From positions 62,001 through 126,000 of the forward strand of contig NZ_LGJH01000158.1 in assembly GCF_001298105.1 (NCBI RefSeq): a stretch of DNA of 64,000 nt. The letters are read 5' to 3'. The notes under the pieces are model-generated. The model had not been told where the DNA came from. It did not search any database and saw only the letters and a program-made list of their open reading frames with translations. Below are positions 60,813 through 64,000 of this stretch, piece by piece. The position numbers and the translations under genes were made by a program. The DNA comes from Novosphingobium sp. ST904. Lineage in GTDB: Bacteria > Pseudomonadota > Alphaproteobacteria > Sphingomonadales > Sphingomonadaceae. The stretch's first letter is position 1, and each line of letters starts with the position of its first letter.

Positions 60813-61304
60813 ATGACGATGGCGGTTTGGCAATTCGTTCTTGACCTCGTTCCAGCATCATCGGCCCGTATCGCTGGAGCCACTGCTGCACGGATGAGGC
60901 GCGAGCAACTCGATGAAATTCGTCTGGGTTTCTCAAGCACCGATGCCGATGTGCTGTTTGCCAGGCTTGGCACACTACTACCCGAGAAAAATTCTTGGTC
61001 CGCCAGCCTACGAATTTGGGGCGATGAGAAGACCGATGACATTCAGGTCTTCTTCGATGGGCAGGTCATTGAGGACATTCAGTTCCGCCTTAATGTGGCA
61101 GACCTCTCATTACATTTAGTCGGTGGTATCTGCGGACTCGCGCGCCATTTCGATTGCATCCTTGCCACGAGGGATGGGGCGATCCTTCTGCCGAACCGGG
61201 AAGCTGTCGTCAGAACGATCATGCAATCGCGGGCCATGAAGTTTGTTCGAGAACCGCAACGTTTTTTGGAAGAGGCAATCCGTTTGGACCGAGACGGCGC
61301 GTAG
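60813..61304 (+). CDS. Hypothetical protein
   Basis: A 163-residue protein I do not recognise. It has no signal peptide or membrane span; visible features are a mixed alpha/beta pattern with SWSASLRIWGDEKTDDIQVFFDG and CILATRDGAILLPNREAVV. Base composition and codon choice are clearly more AT-rich than neighbours, which suggests recent acquisition. The shape is reminiscent of small immunity-type or scaffold proteins, but there is no toxin gene beside it. Start could also be the ATG 6 bases later. Function unknown. Confidence 0.6.
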   Translation: MTMAVWQFVLDLVPASSARIAGATAARMRREQLDEIRLGFSSTDADVLFARLGTLLPEKNSWSASLRIWGDEKTDDIQVFFDGQVIEDIQFRLNVADLSLHLVGGICGLARHFDCILATRDGAILLPNREAVVRTIMQSRAMKFVREPQRFLEEAIRLDRDGA

Positions 61305-61450
61305 CGGCAGCTTACCACCCTTCATCGCCTTTCCGGGGCGCCGATCGCATCGTTTGGCGAGGTAAAGCCGCCCGACCGTTTTCAGGCAGTCCAAATCCGC
61401 GGCTTTAGCGGCGATGAGGGGGTGGGTAGCGGACGTCGGGCGTGATTGTC

Positions 61451-61756
61451 CTAAAGGACGTCACCCTGCCGGTAGGCAATCTTTGCATCGCCCTGAGGTT
61501 TTGCTCCGCTTTCCGTGACCGACACACTCGGAATGTGATTAATGCGCGTAACAAGAGCACCGATAAAATCGGCAACCACTAGGTTGTGGGCATCGGTTTC
61601 CACGTGGATTCGGAGAGCCTTAGGATCAATGCCATAATTGCGCACGACAACTTCGCTGCCGAAGATGCGTTGCGCAGTCTCACGAATGAATGATGCCAGC
61701 TCCGGGGTAAGTTCGCACGGCTTGCGCGGCGGCATCGGCGGGTTCGCAGGTGGCAT
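61451..61756 (-). CDS. Hypothetical protein
   Basis: A 101-residue open reading frame with a proline-rich N-terminus (PPANPPMPPRKP) and a compact alpha/beta body (FIRETAQRIFGSEVVVRNYG; HVETDAHNLVVADFIGALVTRI). Composition is AT-richer than surrounding genes, like the hypothetical gene at 60813. No family is recognised. The regular charge and hydrophobic pattern suggests a real protein; no strong ribosome-binding site is evident. Confidence 0.45.
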   Translation of the reverse strand: MPPANPPMPPRKPCELTPELASFIRETAQRIFGSEVVVRNYGIDPKALRIHVETDAHNLVVADFIGALVTRINHIPSVSVTESGAKPQGDAKIAYRQGDVL

Positions 61757-61952
61757 AAAGACATCTTAGCCCATCACAGCAAGGTCGGCTATGGGGCGCC
61801 TGCCGACGGCCGGAATTCTCCTTGATCGGCGATGCGCCACTCCGAAGGCGACAGGCAGCTATCTGTCGATCTGAGCCGGTGAGCCGACATTCCGCAATCG
61901 GCCCCCTCATGACGCCAAGGTTATCTTGCGCATGGCCTGCTTTTCCTTGCCG

Positions 61953-62423
61953 CTAGCTGCTTGCATCCTTCACGGTTTCCATCGCCACATAAGTCGATGT
62001 GCTGGAAACGTGGGGCAGGTTCGACAGCTTTTCGCCCAGCACCTCGCGGTAGCGGCGGATGTCGGTGGTGCGGACTTTCAGCAGGTAGTCGAAATGGCTG
62101 GCGAGCATGTGGCACTCTTCCACTTCGGGAATGCGGCGGACGGCGGCGTTGAATTCCTTCAGCGCCTGTTCGCGCGTATCCGACAGTTTCACTTCGGTGA
62201 AGGCCACGTGGTCGAACCCGAGGGTGGCGGGATCGACGACCGCACGAAAGCCGCGGATCACGCCCGAATCGATCAGCCGCCGCATCCGCACCTGACAGGG
62301 CGTCTTTGACAGGCCCACCACCTGGGCGAGTTCGGTCACGCTCATGCGGCCATCTGCGCGCAGGGCGGCAATGATCTTGCGGTCAAGATCATCCAGATTG
62401 ACCTGTTTCTGGCTATTTACCAT
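61953..62423 (-). CDS. putR: Lrp/AsnC-type regulator, probable activator of putA
   Basis: A 156-residue Lrp-family regulator. Winged helix LDRKIIAALRADGRMSVTELAQVVGLSKTP followed by the RAM ligand-binding domain (AFTEVKLSD; VEECHMLASHFDYLLKVRTTD). It is divergent from putA with 98 bases between starts, the arrangement of PutR, which activates proline dehydrogenase genes in response to proline in alphaproteobacteria. The operator should lie in that AT-richer gap. Confidence 0.88.
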   Translation of the reverse strand: MVNSQKQVNLDDLDRKIIAALRADGRMSVTELAQVVGLSKTPCQVRMRRLIDSGVIRGFRAVVDPATLGFDHVAFTEVKLSDTREQALKEFNAAVRRIPEVEECHMLASHFDYLLKVRTTDIRRYREVLGEKLSNLPHVSSTSTYVAMETVKDASS

Positions 62424-62521
62424 TCATTTGGCCTGCATGATGCCGAAATATAAGTTCATATGGTCCGATCTGTGCCTGTGAAAAGGCGGATTGCCAAGCG
62501 GTCTTGGGATATTGGCGATTC

Positions 62522-64000
62522 ATGACCCACACGCCCCGCTTCGCCGCATTCGCCCCCGCCGTCAGCGAACCCACCCCGCTGCGCCGTGCCATCACCGAGG
62601 CTTTCCGCCGTGACGAGGCCGCCTGCATGGCACCTCTGCTCGACGCGGCGACCTTGCCCGATGCTCAGCGCCGGGACGTGCGCGAGACCGCGAGCGCGCT
62701 CGTCACCACGCTGCGCGCCAATCACAAGGGCACAGGCGTCGAAGGGCTGGTTCAGGAATACTCCCTTTCCAGCCAGGAAGGCGTCGCGCTCATGTGCCTC
62801 GCCGAAGCGCTGCTGCGCATTCCCGACAATGCGACCCGCGATGCGCTGATCCGCGACAAGATTTCCGATGGCGACTGGAGCGCGCATCTCGGCGGCGGCA
62901 AGTCGATGTTCGTCAATGCCGCGACCTGGGGCCTGGTGGTGACCGGGAAGCTGGTGGGATCGGTCGACGACACGGGACTGGGCGCGGCGTTGACGCGCCT
63001 AGTCGCCCGGGCGGGCGAGCCGGTGATACGGCGCGGCGTCGATCTTGCGATGCGGCTGATGGGCGAGCAGTTCGTGACCGGCGAAACCATCGGCGAGGCC
63101 GTGAAGCGCGCCCGCGAACTGGAGGCCAAGGGCTTCCGCTACAGCTATGACATGCTGGGCGAAGCGGCCACCACCGCCGCCGATGCCGAACGCTACAACA
63201 CCGATTACGTCAATGCGATCCACGCCATCGGCAAGGCCGGCGCGGGGCGGGGCATCTACGAAGGCCCGGGAATCTCGATCAAGCTCTCGGCCCTCCACCC
63301 GCGCTACAGCCGCGCGCAGGCCGGCAGGGTGATGGCCGAATTGCTGCCGCGCGTTAAGGCGCTGGCGGTGCTGGCCAAGGGCTACGACATCGGCCTCAAC
63401 ATCGATGCCGAGGAAGCCGACCGCCTCGAACTCTCGCTCGACCTGCTCGAAGCGCTGGCGCTCGATCCCGAACTCAAGGGCTGGGATGGCCTCGGTTTCG
63501 TGGTGCAGGCCTATGGCAAGCGCTGCCCCTTCGTGCTTGACTGGATCATCGATCTCGCCCGCCGCTCGGGCCGCCGCATGATGGTGCGGCTGGTCAAGGG
63601 CGCGTACTGGGATGCCGAGATCAAGCGCGCGCAAGTGGACGGGCTTGCCGACTTCCCGGTCTATACCCGCAAGGTCCATACCGACGTGTCGTATGTTGCC
63701 TGCGCGAAGAAGCTGTTGGCGGCGCCGGACGCCGTGTTCCCGCAGTTCGCCACGCACAATGCGCAGACGCTGGCGACGATCTACCATCTCGCCGGGCCGG
63801 ACTTCGTGGTTGGCCGCTATGAGTTTCAGTGCCTCCACGGGATGGGCGAGCCGCTCTATTCGCAGGTCGTCGGCAAGGACAATCTCGACCGTCCCTGCCG
63901 TATCTACGCCCCGGTGGGAACGCACGAGACGCTGCTGGCCTATCTCGTGCGCCGCCTGCTGGAGAACGGTGCGAACTCCTCGTTCGTGAACCGCATCGCC
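62522..64000 (+). CDS. putA: Proline dehydrogenase / delta-1-pyrroline-5-carboxylate dehydrogenase PutA (partial)
   Basis: The first 493 residues of PutA; the gene runs off the window. The N-terminal ribbon-helix-helix domain of E. coli PutA is absent, so this is a bifunctional, non-DNA-binding form, consistent with the divergent Lrp-type gene. The proline dehydrogenase barrel is seen in ISIKLSALHPRY, MVRLVKGAYWDAEIK, FATHNAQTLATI, YEFQCLHGMGEPLY and RIYAPVGTHETLLAYLVRRL. It oxidises proline to pyrroline-5-carboxylate and then, with the missing C-terminal domain, to glutamate. Confidence 0.95.
   Translation, partial: MTHTPRFAAFAPAVSEPTPLRRAITEAFRRDEAACMAPLLDAATLPDAQRRDVRETASALVTTLRANHKGTGVEGLVQEYSLSSQEGVALMCLAEALLRIPDNATRDALIRDKISDGDWSAHLGGGKSMFVNAATWGLVVTGKLVGSVDDTGLGAALTRLVARAGEPVIRRGVDLAMRLMGEQFVTGETIGEAVKRARELEAKGFRYSYDMLGEAATTAADAERYNTDYVNAIHAIGKAGAGRGIYEGPGISIKLSALHPRYSRAQAGRVMAELLPRVKALAVLAKGYDIGLNIDAEEADRLELSLDLLEALALDPELKGWDGLGFVVQAYGKRCPFVLDWIIDLARRSGRRMMVRLVKGAYWDAEIKRAQVDGLADFPVYTRKVHTDVSYVACAKKLLAAPDAVFPQFATHNAQTLATIYHLAGPDFVVGRYEFQCLHGMGEPLYSQVVGKDNLDRPCRIYAPVGTHETLLAYLVRRLLENGANSSFVNRIA

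Noticed and set aside
1..64000. tRNA, rRNA, CRISPR arrays, insertion sequences and prophage genes.
   Set aside because: Looked for by eye on both strands; no cloverleaf-like gene, regular repeat array, transposase or phage structural gene was recognised.

Overview
The window looks like a chromosomal segment of a high-GC alphaproteobacterium of the order Sphingomonadales, most like Novosphingobium or Sphingobium. The grounds are two TonB-dependent receptors tied to catabolic operons, a protocatechuate 4,5-cleavage (lig) operon of the type known from Sphingobium SYK-6, a strong GC3 bias, and a PutA without a ribbon-helix-helix domain beside a divergent Lrp-type gene. I saw no tRNA, rRNA, CRISPR array, insertion sequence or phage gene. 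No gene-free stretch exceeds 300 bases.

Region 1 (1-26.2 kb) is a large purine utilisation locus. After a receptor tail, an alpha/beta hydrolase and an MFS carrier comes a run of 15 tightly overlapping genes (2998-17843): hpxX, hpxY, base permease, periplasmic nucleosidase, hpxW, allantoate amidohydrolase, ureidoglycine-glyoxylate aminotransferase, allantoinase, hpxZ, uraD, a two-Rossmann flavoprotein (probable urate hydroxylase), hiuH, guanine deaminase, adenine deaminase and a periplasmic nucleoside hydrolase. Together they give an almost complete route from purine bases through urate, allantoin, ureidoglycine and oxalurate to oxamate and oxalate. Xanthine dehydrogenase is the one step not seen. 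A phosphoribosyltransferase and a LysR gene follow on the minus strand. A second plus-strand set (19719-26223) holds two exported NUP-family proteins, an exported adenosine deaminase and a second TonB-dependent receptor. A conserved 47-bp element lies upstream of both plus-strand sets and suggests one regulon.

Region 2 (26.2-38.9 kb) is acyl-CoA metabolism: LysR and isovaleryl-CoA-type dehydrogenase; the minus-strand set tesB, MerR, fadD, fadL and a DUF2147 protein; then plus-strand thiolase, multifunctional beta-oxidation protein and acyl-CoA dehydrogenase, ending at a strong terminator. Region 3 (38.9-40.1 kb) is a cytochrome b561 / c'-type lipoprotein pair.

Region 4 (40.2-47.9 kb) is the lig cluster: ligU, a ligR-like regulator with two DNA-binding domains, a DUF1932 dehydrogenase-like gene, ligJ, ligA, ligB, ligC and an aldo/keto reductase. 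Region 5 (47.9-54.3 kb) holds a formate/nitrite-type channel, fdhD, and a TelA / XpaC / YqiJ / flotillin membrane module. Region 6 (54.4-60.6 kb) has EthD, SDR and a CoxG-M-S-L-type molybdenum hydroxylase whose large subunit carries an extra C-terminal domain. Region 7 (60.8-64 kb) has two hypothetical genes of lower GC, then an Lrp regulator divergent from putA, which runs off the window.

At least ten otherwise intact genes carry one- or two-base reading-frame breaks, mostly apparent single-base losses in short G or C runs. I read these as likely sequencing or assembly errors and give restored gene spans.
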